Positions 11,401-26,400 of a stretch of 64,000 bases of DNA are shown one piece after another. The notes under the pieces are model-generated. The model did not search any database, had not been told where the DNA came from, and saw only the letters and a list, made by a program, of their open reading frames with translations. A program made the translations under genes and the position numbers. This DNA comes from Shimia sp965227725 (GTDB lineage Bacteria > Pseudomonadota > Alphaproteobacteria > Rhodobacterales > Rhodobacteraceae): contig NZ_CBDDGH010000006.1 of assembly GCF_965227725.1 (NCBI RefSeq), positions 434,001 to 498,000 of the forward strand. The letters are read 5' to 3'. Within the stretch, counting starts at the first letter, position 1, and each line of letters begins with the position of its first letter.

Positions 11401-14400
11401 GGGATCATAATCAAACGTGCCATCTGCGTTCAGCGTCAGCAGCGCCCCTGAGCCAAGCGCGATCTGATTGCCCACATCGCCTGCCTGACCGTTCACGGCA
11501 GAGACAGACAGCACATTGAGAGCATCGATATCACTGTCAGCGCCATTGCCATTGTCGTTCAGCACATTGCCGCTGATCGCACTATCATCATTGGCGCTTA
11601 CATTGTCGTCTACCGCGTCAGGCGCATCGTTCTGTCCCTGAACATTGACAAAGATCGTGGCAGTGTCTGTCCCCCCTTCACCATCTGAGAGATCATAGGT
11701 GATTTGCTCTGCGGTCGACTGGAAGTCGGCCAAGCCTTCGAACTGCCCATTGGGGTCATAGTCAAAGCTGCCGTCAGCATTCAGGGTAAAGAGCGCACCC
11801 GATGCCAATGTGATCTGGTTGCCCACATCCGCGGCCATGCCGTTAACGGCGCTCACACTCAATGCATCTCCACCTGGGTCACTGTCGTTGGTCAGTGCAT
11901 TGCCGTTGATCGCCGGGCCATCCTCGTTCGCAAAGACAGAGTCATTCACCGCGACCGGATTGGCGTTGACGACTGAGACCACAAAGCTGTCCATCTCGAC
12001 TGAGTTGGGTTCTCCGGCATTGTCGTCAACTGTCACCGTGACGGTAAAGTCACCCTCAGAGCTGTAGACATGATTGATGACCGGCGACAGCGAGCTGCTA
12101 TCGAACATTTCGAGAGGAGCCCCATCGCCGTAGTCGACGGTGAAGCTGCGCAGATCCGTGTCAGGGTCCGAAAGATCCAGTGTGCGATTGAGATTGCCCC
12201 CCTCACCCGCGCTGGTATCCGCCCCTGCCTCAAGCCCTGGCGCATCGTTCACAGGATCGACGGTGATGTTGGCTGCAACCGCTGGGTCCGTCGAGAAGGA
12301 AATCCCATCCGAACCGGTCCAAAGGAAGCTGTCGCTGCCATTGAAGTCCTGATTGCCAGTGTAGGTCAGATTGCCCGCGAGCAAATCTGCGCGAGAGATA
12401 ACTTGACCGCTCAGCACTGGCACCGAGTTGAGCGCCAAAGTACCGTTCGTCGGGAAAGTCTCGATGCGGATTTCTTGTAGCGTATTGCCATCTGGATCGA
12501 AGAACCCTGCATCGAAGATAGCCGCATCCAGCGCAATTGCCGTGTCTTCATCGCCGTTCGCCGAGACTGGCGAAATGGTGGGTGTCTCATTACCATAAAT
12601 CTGGATGAGCACAGAACCGTTCCAAGCCACCACAAAGCCGCCACCGGGCAAAGCCGCCACGTCAGGCTGGTTCTGAGTGCCCGAGAAGGTGGTGTTGACC
12701 TGGAACTGGCTGTCGATACGCCCACCGGTGCTGTCATACTGCTGGGCGAACACGCCCTGACCAGATCCGTCTGTGCCATTGAAGTCCGTCCAGGCGATCA
12801 CAAAACTGCCGTTGTCCAACGCTGCAACAGAAGGATCGTTCTGAATAAAGGCGCGTTGGTCATTGACGCGGAACTCTTCCACCAGCGGCGTGCCATCAGG
12901 TGCAACGATGGTGGCAAACACCCCAGAAGACGCCAGATCCGCTACCGCATCGGTCCAGGTGATGACGAGATTACCATCGCTCAGCACAGCCACAGCCGGA
13001 TCACTCTGGTCGCTGCGTGTCGAGGTGTTGACCTGGAACTCGCTGCCCACCGGATTAGCCGACGCATCAAAACGCTGCGCAAAGATGCCGAAACGATCAC
13101 CGTCAGCGGAGCCACTGGAAGAGAATGATTCCCAAGTGACTAGGAAGCCGCCATCGTTGAGATCTGTGATAGCAGGGTCACTTTGCGTGCTCGCCACCCC
13201 CGTGTTGACCACAAACTGGCCAGAAAGTGGCGTGCCTGATGAGTCAAAATGCCGGGCCAAAATACCGCGGCCATCTCCGTCACTCGCACCCACGGAATTG
13301 ATCGATTCCCAAGTCACGACAAAGCTATCGTCACCCAATACCGCCACATCTTGATGCTCTTGTGAGGAAGACGTCAGGTTGTTAACGACAAATTCGCCGC
13401 CATTGGGGGTGCCGTCGGGATTGAAGAGTTGCGCAATGACGCCCAACCCACTGCCATCCTGACCGCTGGAGTCAGTCCAGGTGACAAGCCAACCACCGTT
13501 CGAAAACGCCGCGATCTGGGCGTCTCCTTGGGTGCCGGCCGTGGTGGTATTGACAGCAAACTCGTCATTGTCACCCGATGGCAGCCCAGTGCCATCACGA
13601 TTGACCTTGTTGCCATTCACGTCAAAACGCTGCGCCAAAATGCCTTGCCCATCAGCATCGGGACCGGACCAGACCACTACAAAATCTCCATCCGTGCCCG
13701 GCAATGTCACCACCGCTGGTTCTGAATTGGCCCCGGCAGAAGTATTGACCTCTTGCTCGCCTCCAACCGGCTGTGCAGCGTCAGGCGTTGGCGTGATGGT
13801 GATCGTGACAATCTGAGGCTCAGACGCCCCGCCATCACCATCCGTGATCTGAATGCGGAGATCGCGGGTTGAAAGCGGATCATCAGAGATGTTGCGATAG
13901 GTTAGATTCTCAACAAGCAATTCGACGATTTCAGGCGTCGCGTTCGCGTTCAGGCTCAGTTCAAATGGGGTGCCGTCCTGACCATTCTGAACGATCTGTG
14001 CCACCATCGTGCCGTCCACGGAAACATCGTTGGCCGCTATGGTGATCCGCGCAGTCTGGCGTAGACCGAGCTGATCCTGTGTCAAATCATCTGGTGGATT
14101 GATCTGGTCAATCAGCGGCGCGGATGAAATCAAGTTCGAAACCAGAATGGCGCCACCATCAAAATCGGCGGAATCTGGATCAGAAACCGCGACGGCTCCG
14201 TTCGCATCAATCAACTGGGGCACGCCATTTAGGTCATTTTCCGCATAAGTCACTTCGCGGTTGATGCCCTCAAGCACCGGGTCACCGCCGCTGGCAAAAT
14301 CTGCGGGATCACCAATAATCTGGTGGAAGACGCCGTTGCTATTGCCGTCGCCCGCGCTCCCGCTGGTATTGGATGTGAACGACACAACCATATTGCCATT

Positions 14401-17400
14401 TGCCAAAGCCGCGATGGCCGGCTGGTTTTGCGTGGAGCTTATCTCTTGGTTGACTTGCGTCATTCCATCGATCCGATGGCCTTGCGCATCATATTGCTGC
14501 AAGAAGACACCCTGCCCGGAACCGTCAACCCCATTGTTGTCGACAAAGCTGATCACAAATCCGCCGCCAGCAAGTGCCGCGACATCGGGTTCGAACTGAG
14601 AGCTATCGACAATCTCATTGACCAGAAACTCATCGCCAACCTTGTTGCCTACACCGTCGAAGCGCTGTGCATAAATGCCCAAGCTGCCGCTAGAGAAGCC
14701 AAAATCATCTGCAATATCAGACTGGTAGGTCACGACATAGCCGCCGTCCTCGGTCGCTGCAACACGCGCGAGAGACTGACCGAAACGCTCCAGCGTGTTG
14801 ACCTGGATCGGCCCGCCAATCAGCGTGTCGTCGGCTGCGAAACGCTGGAGGAACACCCCATTGTTGAACGCACCCGGCTCATCAACATTAGAAGCTTGGA
14901 AAACCACCACATAAGTGCCGTCTGCCTGCGTCGCGACTGCGGCTGATCTAAGGTTTGAGCTCCCGATTGCGGGGATCACGATCTCTGATCCAACCGTGCC
15001 GCCTTGATCATTGAAGCGCTGGACAAAGATTTCATCCAGCGAGCCATTGGACGGATTCCGCCCCTCTCGCACCAAGACAAAATCACCGTTGGCAAACGCC
15101 GCAAGCGCTGGGTTTTCGGGGTCAAAGTGGGTGGTGCTCGGAGCCACAATCTCCGTACCCAAGGGCTGTCCATTCGCATCAAAAACCTGAAGCGCAATTT
15201 CTTGATCGCTGTCGGCGCCAATGAGGCCGGAATTGTCTTCCCAAGCAATCGCGAAACCGCCCGTCGCGAGCCCGACCACTTGTGCGGTATCTTGGTTGAA
15301 AGCAGCATTGGTGTTGACTTGGAACTCCCCACCAACTGGTGCGCCAGACGCATCATACCGCTGTGCGAACACCCCATTCTGGTTGTCTCCAGTGGCGTCC
15401 TGATTGGTTGAAGTCCAGACAATCACATAACCGCCATCGGCAAGTGTAGCGACGTGGCTATCGGCCTGACTGTTGGTGGTAAATGAATTGGTTTGTACCT
15501 CATCTCCGACGAGGACGGCGCCATCCACTTCCGGCGCAATATCAATGCCCACCGTCTCGCGCACAAAGCCCCCGTCACCGTCTGTTACTTGAATGGCGAT
15601 GAGACGCGAGGTTTCTGGATCGTCTGAGGTATTGGCATAAGTCAGACTACGGATAAGGGTTTCAATTCCTGCCGCTGTAGCTGCATTGTTCAGGTTCACC
15701 ACCAGATTGGCGCCATTGGTGCCATCCGATACGATCGTGCCGATGAGCGTGCCGCCCACCGAAACATCAGCACCCGCGACAGAAACGGCGCCAGCTGTGC
15801 TGATCCCGAGCTGATCCTGAGAGGCGTCATCAGGTGCTGTGAATTGCGCCTGTACGACGTCGGTGACGACCATCGAAACCGTCAAAACGCCGCCATCAAG
15901 ATCCATGGAATCCGCGTCTCCAAAGCCTGCTGATGTGGCAAAGAGCTGACCCGCAGCGTTAACATCCGCTTCGTTGAAAGCAACGGTGCCCTCAAGCCCA
16001 ATAAGGATCGGGTTGTCGGAAACAAGCACATCGCCAGTATTTGCAAAGACTTGCTGGAAGACACCGAAGCCATCCCCGTCCCCTGCGGTTCCGGAAGTTG
16101 CGGAGGTCCACACCGCTGTAAACCCGCCATTGGGCAGTGCCACCAGTCGAGGCTCGCTCTGGGTCGACGATGTTTCGGAGTTAATCAGGAACTCGCCATC
16201 CACTCGACTTCCGTCGGGTGCATAAAGCTGCCCCAATACCGCCGCACCACTGCCATCGGCAAGCCCATTGAAGTCTGTCCAGGCAACAACCCAGCCACCG
16301 GTATCAAGTGCCATCACATAGGGATCGACCTGCGCAAACGTTGTCGTATCATTGACCAGAACTTCACCACCGACAGGCGCGCCATTTGCATCAAAGCGCT
16401 GCATCTGAATGCCAGTGCTGCTGCCATCAATCCCACTGTCATCATCCCAGACAACCACAAAACCGCCATCGGCCAATGCTGCCACGCGCGCGGCGTCCTG
16501 CGTGCTCGACGTGGTCGTGTTGACTTGGAATTCACCGCCCACTGGCGTGCCATCGTTTTCAAACAAGCGCGCGAAAACTCCAACACCGGCACCGTCCCCC
16601 GCGTTGCCAGAGGTAGCTGAGCTCCATGTCACAACGACCCGACCACCACTGAGCACCGCAACAGCCGCATCATTCTGGGTCGAGGAAAACTCAACGTTGA
16701 CTTGCTGGGACGCGCCAGTAGCCAAACCGGTATTGTCGAACTCACGCAGGAAAACACCCGAACCGCTGCCGTCCGCACTTTGAGTATCAGTGAACACCGC
16801 GAGGACGGTTCCGTCGGCTTTGGCGGCAAGCTCCAGTTGATTTTGCGTACCGGACACCAGATCGTTGACAAGGAATTCGCCCCCAACCCTCTGGCCATTC
16901 TCATCAAAAATCTGAGCGAAACTGCCGTTGGAGACTTCGCCAAGCGGCACGCCCGCCGGATGCGCAAAGCTGTTGTCGTTCCAACCAATCACAAAGCCCC
17001 CAGTCGGGAGGCCGGTCACGGTTGGGTCATTTTGCGTAAATTCGGTATGCAGACTAACTTGGAACTCCGCGCCAACCGGATCACCATTTAAGTCATAGCG
17101 CTGCGCAAACACCCCCGGTGTGTTGTCTTGCGTGCGGTCCTGGTTCGCGCTGGTCCAAGCCACGACATACCCGATTTGAACACCCGCCGAGTCATAAATC
17201 GCCCCGGTCGCAGCATCGCTCTGGCCATCGGGAACGAAGGTATTGATCTGCTCTTCGCCTCCCTGCGGCGACAAAGTACTGTCGACTTCACCAACAACCT
17301 CAATGGTCATCACCTCGCTGCCGGTCGACCCGCCATCGCCATCGGTGACCTGGATGGCCACCTGTCGGCTGGCGCTCGGATCGTCAGAGAGATTTTGATA

Positions 17401-20400
17401 TGAAAGCTGCGCCAAAATGGCTTCCACAGCTTCAGGGGTCGCAAAAGCCGAACTCAGATCGATTTTCAGAGGGTTGCCGCTCTGACCATCCTCAACAATG
17501 GTGCCGATCACGTTTCCACCAACAGAAATCTGGGTGCCGGAAACGCTTACGCCATTCCCATCAGCTACGCCAAAAGAGTCTTGCTCAACACCTTCACCAG
17601 CGCCCCGCAGCGCCTCTTCGTTGAACGTGCTGCCCACAATGCGCTGTACCAAAATACTGCCGCCATCAAGATCAGCAGAATCCATATCTGTCAGAGACAG
17701 CGATCCATCTTGGTTCAAAAGCTGCGGCGCGGCGTTGGCAGTGTTTTCATCAAACACAACAACGTCTTCAACGCCCACGAGCACGGGTGCCATAGCTCCG
17801 GCAGCTGGGGCAGGTTGGTTGAACAAGGCTTGGAAAACACCATTCCCGGAACCATCACCCGCAGCCCCAGAAGTGTTCGAGACCCAAACCGCAGCAAGCG
17901 TCCCGTTCTGCAGTACGGCAAGATCAGGCTGCGTCTGACTGGCGCTGTTCTCTTCATTAACGACAAAAGCGTTTCCGTTGAGCGTACCATCTGCGTTGAC
18001 CTGCTGCGCGGTGATACCACGCCCGTTGCCGTCAATGCCGCTATCATCGCTCCAAGCCACAAAAAAGCTGCCATCCGAGGCACCGACCACCACAGGATCG
18101 GTTTGCAGGCCAATCACGGTTGTGTTCACTCGGAACTCGCCGCCCTGAGGCACGCCACCCGCGTCATAAATCTGGGCGAACACCCCGTTGTTATTGCCAT
18201 CTGAACTTTCCCAGACGACCACAAACCCACCGGCAGGCAGTGCGGCGCTGCTGGCCAGCGTCGCCACGTCAGGACGTTGCTGTGTGCTGAGCGTGCTCGT
18301 GTTGACCTGCTGTTCATCCGTCCCGGCGGACATACCGTCGAAAGAAACCAAAGCACCATTGGTGTCGATCCGCTGCGCATAAATCCCGAAGGAAGATCCA
18401 TCGGCACCGCCGCGATCTTCCCAGACCACCACAGCATCCCCATCTGGGAGCAGCGTGATCTGTGGCCGCTGCTGGCCACTTGTTGTTGTTGAGTTGATTT
18501 GGAACTCACCCGCCTCAGGCACACCTGACGCATCAAAGACCCTACCAAACACACCATTGCCGCTGCCGTCCCCGGCAGAGCCAGAACTGGTTGAGGTCCA
18601 GACAATCATGGTGCGACCGGCACCTAGGTCGACGGCCTCAGGCTGACTTTGGGTCGAGGAAAACTCTTCGTTTACCTGAAAAGCCGACCCGACTTCTGTC
18701 CCATCATTCTGATAAAGCTGAGCAAAAACGCCCTGCCCCGATCCATCAAGATTGCCGTCAGTCCACAACAATATGAAATTGCCGTTCGAAAGGCCTTCGG
18801 CGCGCGGCTGGACCTGATCCCCCAAAGCAACTTCGTTGACTTGGAATTCAACACCGACCTGATCGCCCTGCGCGTTGTAAATCTGAGCGAAAATCCCCCG
18901 ATTGCTACTGGCGGGGTTGTCCTGCTGTGTCGAGTTCCAAGCGACCACGTAGCCGCCATCACTCAGCTCTGCCACGCGTGGCGCTTGCTGGGCTGAGGTC
19001 GTGAATGTGTTGACCTGCGCTTCCTCGCTTAGGCCGGTATCCACAATCACCAGATCACGATCTACTAGTTGCTGCGTCCGGCTAAACGCACTCTGTGCAC
19101 CCAGTTGATTTTGAACAGAAATGTCAAACGCGACGGAGTCGTTGTTTAGGGTTCCGCTGATCCCAAAAGTCAGTGCTTCAATCAGCGCTTCAATACCGTC
19201 CTCGTCCGCATTCGCATTGAGATCAATCTGCAATGCAGTTCCATCTACGCCGTCAGATGACCCGTTGACGCTGCCAATGGTTGTTCCCTCAAACGACACA
19301 CTACTGCCGTCAAATCCAATTTGCCCAGCACCGGTCCCCTGATCCTGCACCGACAGCTGCTGCGTACCCGAGGAGTTAAAGACCTCCGACACACGGACAA
19401 AGCCACCATTGAAACTCGCGCCCTCAAAGTCACGGAAATCCACATTTGCATCAATCAATTGCGGTGCCGCAAACAACGCTGCCTCGCTGCGCGGGGGTAA
19501 ATCATCAAGCTGCGCATTCTCGTTTTCCGGATCCCCCCAATCGTCCACGATCAATCCTGAAAACGTATCCGAACCTGCGAGAATATTGAGGAAAATGGAA
19601 TCCGGCTCGCTCTGACCGCCATCGCCATCAGTGACCACAAACCCGATGCCCCGACTGGTGTTCGCCAAATTGGCGGCAAGGTCGGTTGAGCTGTAGCTGA
19701 TATGCTCAAACACCATCTGCACATCATCTATCGTGGCAGGCGCGTTGAAGGTGATCAGTAGTGGGCCGCCATTGCTGCCATCGCTGGTCGCATCGATGGT
19801 CGCAACGGCCGTGCCGCCTACGCTGATTGTGCTCCCCGCCACCGTCACATCTGCGTCGGTGAAAATCACCAGTTGGTCGTTGGGGGCGGCAAAAGCGGTG
19901 TAGTAGAACTCAATTGTGGCACCATCAAAGTTCGTGGTGTCAGCATCAGACAGGCCAATGTTTGTATCTCGGATCGGAACACCGCCGACAATATCGTCCG
20001 CAAATATCGTTGCACTGCGTTCCACATCTTCCAAAACCGGAGATGTATTGGTCGCGGGCGCCGCTTCGAAAGTGCGCAAGAAAACGCCACTTCCGCTGCC
20101 ATCACCCGAGCTGCCGCTTGTTGCGGAGGTCCAAACAGCAACCGCCCCGGTCCCAAAGCTTGCGACGTCTGAGAGGTTCTGACTGGAACTCGTCTCTACA
20201 TTGACTTGGACTTCGCCATCGATCCGGCTGCCATCTGCGGCAAAACGCTGGGCAAATATGCCATCTCCGCTGCCGTCCTGATTGGTGCCGGCGGTCCAGC
20301 TAATGGCAAAACCACCATCGCTCATCGCGGTGATTGCCGGGTCGCCCTCGCTGTTCGTGCGATCTGTATTCACCCGGAATTCGTCGCCAACAGGCACACC

Positions 20401-23400
20401 TACTGCATCATAGATCTGGGCGAAGACGCCGTTGGAGGAGCGATCCTGTGTGTCATCCGTCCAAGTGACAACGAAACCACCACCTGTCAGCCCGACAACA
20501 GCCGCCTCGTCCTGAGCGCCCTCAGTGGCCGTGTTGACTTGGAATTCCGCGCCAACGGGCGCTCCCGTCGCGTCAAAGCGCTGTGCAAAGACACCGCTGC
20601 TGTCGCCGTCGCCATCACCGCCTTGTGTTGGGGCCGTGAAGACGATCACATGCCCCACATTGTTCCCCACCCCATCGACCAGCGTCGCCACTGCGGGCTG
20701 GTTTTGGCTACCTGTGGTATTGGCAGTATTGACCACCACCTCAGCGCCGACCGGCGTGCCGCTGGCATCAAAGCGCTGGCTCAGAATGGCACTTCCACTG
20801 CCATCCCCCAGATCCGACACATATGTGACCACAAATCCGCCATCGACAAACGCCGCGATGGACGGATCGAATTGTGTCTGAGGGATCGCCGTATTGACGA
20901 TGATCTCGCCCCCCTGCGCGACCCCGGCAGCGTCAAATCTCTGGGCGATAATACCGTCATCAAAGCTGCCCGGCGCATCTTGGTTGTTGCCCCGCCAGGC
21001 GACGACAAAGCCGCCATCAGATGTCGCTGCAATAACAGGCTCGCTCTGGTTGCGGTCGGTCGTGGTGTTTATTGCGAATTCACGCCCAACCGGTACACCA
21101 GCGGCGTCATACGTCTGGCCAAACACACCCTCTGTAAAGAGGGCATCCTGGTTAAAGGACTGCCAGACAACGACCATGCCACCGCCCGTCAGTTCAACCA
21201 CCTGCGCAGCGGTTTGCGTGCTTTCAGTAAAGGCATTTACGCGCCGTTCTTCACCAGCAATCAGCCCGGAATCTGGCTCGGGTACAACGCTGACATCGAT
21301 CAGTTGGGTATTCGCATTCTGCCCATCGCCATCGGTCAAGTCGACCCGGAGCCGCCGATCAGGCGCAGGTGCATCTGAGCCATTGCCGTAGGCAAGGTTG
21401 CCCAAAATGGCTTCGATGTCCTCTGCCGTCGCATCAGAGTTGAAGGTGATTTCAAAAGACGTACCGACGCTGGTGATCACGCCAACGGCCGTCCCATCCA
21501 CCGATACAGTGTCGTTGAGCCCAAGCCCTGTGAACTGCAAGTCACCGTTGCCAACGTCACCTGCTACGAGCCCCAGTTGATCCTGCGTCTCGTCATCACC
21601 CGCGTTGAGTTGCTCGAGGATATCGAAGGTTTGATCCACGGCCAGTGTGAGCACGCCTCCGTCAAAATCCGGAGAGTCCGTGTCACCCAAAGAAACTGTT
21701 TTGTCTGCATCAAGGCGTTGCAATGCGGCATTCACATCTGCCTCATCAAACGAAACGCTTGTGGACATGCCTTGAATCACAGGCGCGGCACCGGGGGTAA
21801 AGTCAGCCGGGTCGCCAAAAATCTGCTGGAAAACCCCGGTTGAGCTCCCATCACCTGAAGAGCCAGACGTTGAGGACGCAAAGGTTGCCACGAAATTTCC
21901 GCCTGGCAATGCCGCCAGTTTCGGCATGAACTGGGTGCTCAGCGTGGTTTCCTGATTGACAACAAACGAGCCATCCAGCCGCTCGCCGGTGGCTGAGTAG
22001 ACCTGTGCGTAAATTGTGTCACCGCTTCCGTCGCCGCCGTTGGAGAAATCGCGCCACGCAATCACAAACCGCCCGTCATCCAGACCGATCACATCCGGCT
22101 CACCCTGCGTGCTAGCAAAGGGGTCGTTCACCACAAAAATATTCTCGACCGGTGCGCCACTCGCGTCAAAACGCTGCGCAGCGATACCCTGCCCTGAACC
22201 GTCCAAACCACTTGTATCAGCCCAAGCCAGTACAAAGCCTCCGTCGGCGGTCGCCGCGATATCCGGAGTGTTCGCATTGGGAGTAACCAAAATCTCAGGA
22301 ACGGCCTCACTGCCATCCGCGTTTAAAACGCGCACGAACAGACTGTTTGATGTTTGATAGGTTACAGCAATGCGTCCATCGCTCAGCACCGCCACGTCCG
22401 GCTCATCCTGAAAGCCAGCAGTCGTCGCGTTCGCAACCAACTCAGATCCCACTGCCGTGCCGTCAGTTGCAAACCTCTGCATCAGGATCGCACCAGATGA
22501 CCCGTCCCCTGTATCTGACGTATAGACAACCACATATCCGCCGCTGGCGAACCCAGGTGCCCCGGTCGGAATGGTGGCAACCGCCGGATCAAACTGCGTA
22601 TTGGAAGTAGTCGTGTTCACGACCACTTCTCCACCAACCGGGGTGCCATCCGCCCCATACCGCTGCGCCACGATCCCCACGTCGGTGCTGCCTGGCACAT
22701 CGACAAAACCTGTTTCCCAGACAACGACCCAGCCGCCGTCTTCAAGCGCGGCCACAACCGGATCATTTTGACTGCCGTCAAAGCTCGTGTTGACTTGGAA
22801 CTCTCCCCCAACCCGAACACCCTCAGAATTGTAGCGCTGGCCAAACACGCCGAACCCCTCGGAGTCTTGTCCATCGGAACTCCAAACAACCACCCAACCG
22901 CCATCGGTGAGCGCCGCTACCTCGGGATCGGTCTGCTGATCTGTGATGAACGTGTTAACTTGTTGCTCAGGGGGCACCGGTACAGGCGCATTTGGCTCGC
23001 CCTCAGCAAGAATACGGATTTCAAGCGACCGAGGCTGGGTTAACCCGCCATCGCCATCTTCGATCAGCAGTGAGTATGTCCGGGTGTCGCGCGGATCATC
23101 ACTGTCGGTCTGATAGCTCAACGCATTTAGCAGCGTCTCAACCCGATCGAGCGTTGCCCCCGCCAGCAGGTTTAACACCAGATCAGCGCCATTCTGACCA
23201 TCAGAGGAGATTATCGCGACCTCCACGCCGTCTACGCTCAGAGTATCGACATTCTGAGTTATGCCGCCCCCCACGGCGACAAAAACTGAATCTTGATCGA
23301 GATTGTCGGGCGCGTTGAACGCAGCGGCCAGAGGTTCTGTGACAATTCGCGCCAGACGGATGCTCCCTCCGGCCAGATCGGGAGAGTCCTCATCCGTCAA

Positions 23401-26400
23401 AGACAGACCTCCTGCCTGGACAAGCTGCACCCCAAGATTGGCAGCATTTTCATTCAACTCCAGGATCAGCGGTAAACCTTGGAGATTGGGTGCCTCCGAT
23501 TGCGAAATGTCAGTTGGGTCCGCCACGATCTGCTGGAAGATGCCGTTGCTGTCGCCATCCCCTGCAGTACCGGATGTCGCTGAGGTCCACTGAACAACAT
23601 AGTTGCCACCGGGCAGCGCTGTCAGCGCAATTTCATTTTGTGTTGAGGCAACTTCGGTGTTGATCAAACGCTCGCTGTCAAGCCGTGTGCCGTCTGCGTC
23701 AAACACCTGCACAAAAACATCCGAACCGGACCCAGGTGCCGCCGCCGTGGTATCGACCCAGCCAATGGCAAAGCCGCCGGTATCCAGCGCAATGATATCA
23801 GGCGTGGTTTGATCGCCCTCCGTTGTGTCATTCACCCGGATTTCATCACCAATGGAGGCGCCCGTATCGGCAAAGCGTTGATAGTATATGCCGCCCTGCG
23901 CTCCATCCTGACCGGTCGATCGCCATGCCACCACAAAATCGCCATCGGCCAAAGTTGCAACAACCGGATTGGATTGATCAGAGTTGGTTTGGGTATTGAC
24001 CCGGAATTCGCTTCCCTCTGGCACGCCTGTTGCGTCGAAAATCCTTGCAGATATTGCGCCAGAACTCCCGTCGCCGTTTGCGATATCGCGTTCCTCCCAG
24101 ACGACAACAAAGCGGCCACTACCAAGCGCAGCGACCTTGGATGTGTCCTGCGCTCCAATGGTCTGTTCATTCACGGCGATTTCGCCCCCAACCGGCGCCC
24201 CAGCAGCGTTAAAGAGCTGGGCGAAAACACCGTTGGAGTTGCCATCACCCGCGCTCCCGGAGTTTTGCGAGGACCACGTGACCACATAGCCACCATTGTT
24301 GAGCCCGACGACATCTGGTTCAAACTGATTGCCGGACGTCTCGGTCTCGACCTGCAACTCGGAGACAGTGACATTTCCCGCCGTGTCATAGCGGTTGAGG
24401 CGAATGCCACCTATGGCGGCATCGTCCCAAACAACAACCCAACCGCCGTCCGTCAAACCAGTCACCCGGGCATCAAATTGTGAGGAGATCACAGTTGAGT
24501 TGACCTGGACCTCAGCACCAACAGCCTTGCCATTTGCGTCATATCGCTGCGCAAAGACACCCTGATCAAAACTACCCGCGTTATCTTGATTGGTGGAAGT
24601 CCAAACCGAAATATATCCACCATCCACAAGCGTAGCGATATCGCTTTCGCGCTGATTGTTGACCGTAACAGTATTGACCTGGCGCTCTGCGCCGACCAGC
24701 CCGTCAATATCTTCTTCAGGTGTGATCTCCACTGCGATAAGTACCGGTTCAGACGCTGATCCGTCGCCGTCATCTACCAAAAGTTCCAGCGTTGACTGCG
24801 CCCGTGGATCATCCGACACATTCGCGATAGTGAGGTTTTCAAGCAGTATTTCAACGGCCGCAGCATCTGCGCTGGCGTTCAGATCAAGCGCCAGCGGTGC
24901 CCCGTTGGCGCCATCTTGGGCAATTGTTCCCACCAAAACACCATCGACTGAGATATCCGTTCCAACGATTGAAACCACCCCGGACGTATCAAGCCCGAGC
25001 TGAAACTGCTCATCGGCGTCCTCAGCTGGAAACTCATCCTCATCCACGCGCAACTGAATTTGACTAAGCGTGATCCGCCCCCCATCGAAATCGGTGGAAT
25101 CCGTGTCAGAAAACGCAACTGCGCCATCAATATCCAGACGCTGTGGAGCCGCGTTCAAATCCGCTTCGGCAAATGTCCGACTGGTGGAAAACGCCTCTAC
25201 TTCGGGCTGTGCCCCCGCCGCGACAAAGGTCATTGGGTCGTCAAAAATCCGCTGAAAAATACCCTGCAGATCGCCATCACCCGCATCGCCCGATGTCTCG
25301 GAGACCCAGACGCCCACAAACCCGCCCGAAGACAGCGCAGCCACATCTGAAGCAAACTGGCTGGAGGTGATTTCCTCGTTGATCAGGATTTCCCCGGTCA
25401 CCGCCGCCCCGTTCACATCAAAGCGTCGCGCAAAGACCCCGGTGCTACTGCCATCGCCTGCAGTGGCGCTGGTGTTTGACGTCCAGGTGACAACAAATCC
25501 ACCATCAATCGTGGCCGTGATTTCCGCATCATTCTGCGTGGAAGAAAATTCAGTGTTGACCTGAAACTCGCCGCCAACCGGAGTACCGTCACCTTCAAAA
25601 ACCTGCGCAAAAACACCGGTCCCGCTGCCGTCTGCACCGCCGTTGTCGTCCCAAACCACAACGAAACGGCCACCCGCAAGCCCAGCACTGGCAGGTTCGC
25701 TCTGTGAGTTGACGATTGTCGTATTAACCTGAAACTCGCTACCGACAGGCGAGCCATCCGCGGCGTAGACCTGAGCGAACACACCATTGGACGAGCCGTC
25801 CCCGGTGGTTCCGGAATTGGGACTGGTCCACGTGATAATTATCCCGCCATTGACCAATCCATTCGCCCCCGCGCTGGCCTCAATGCGTGCTATGTCTGGG
25901 GAAAATTGATTACTCGCGACTCCAGTGTTCACCTGAATATCATCGCCCAAAGCCGCGCCAGCACCGTCATAGAAGCGCAGACGAATGCCATCGTTGCTTC
26001 CATCCCCCAGGTCGTCAACATAGGTCACGGCAAACCCGCCGCCCGGGACAGATGCCACCTCAGGGTCAAATTGCGAAGCCGCCGTATTCACCGCGTTGAC
26101 CACAAACTCCCCACCGAGCGTAGTACCGTCAGCCGAGAAACGTTGCCCAACTATGCCGAAGTCAAAAACACCGGGCTGATCCTGATTTATCGCATCCCAG
26201 ACGACGACAAAGCCACCATCATCCGTCGCTGCGATAGATGGGTCTTGCTGATCGTTCTGGTTTGTATCGTTCACTATGAACTGTGATCCGATCCGTTGAC
26301 CCTGAGCGGTAAACCTTTGTCCAAAGATACCAGCACCGGACCCATCCTGCCCGTCCGACACCCACACAATTACGTAGTTGCCATCGGCAAGCACCTCTAC

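Noticed and set aside
20206..21378. 390-residue plus-strand frame, and dozens of shorter frames, inside the giant gene
   Set aside because: They are mirror frames of the GC-biased minus-strand gene. They have no start signals or family motifs and repeat only because the underlying domains repeat.
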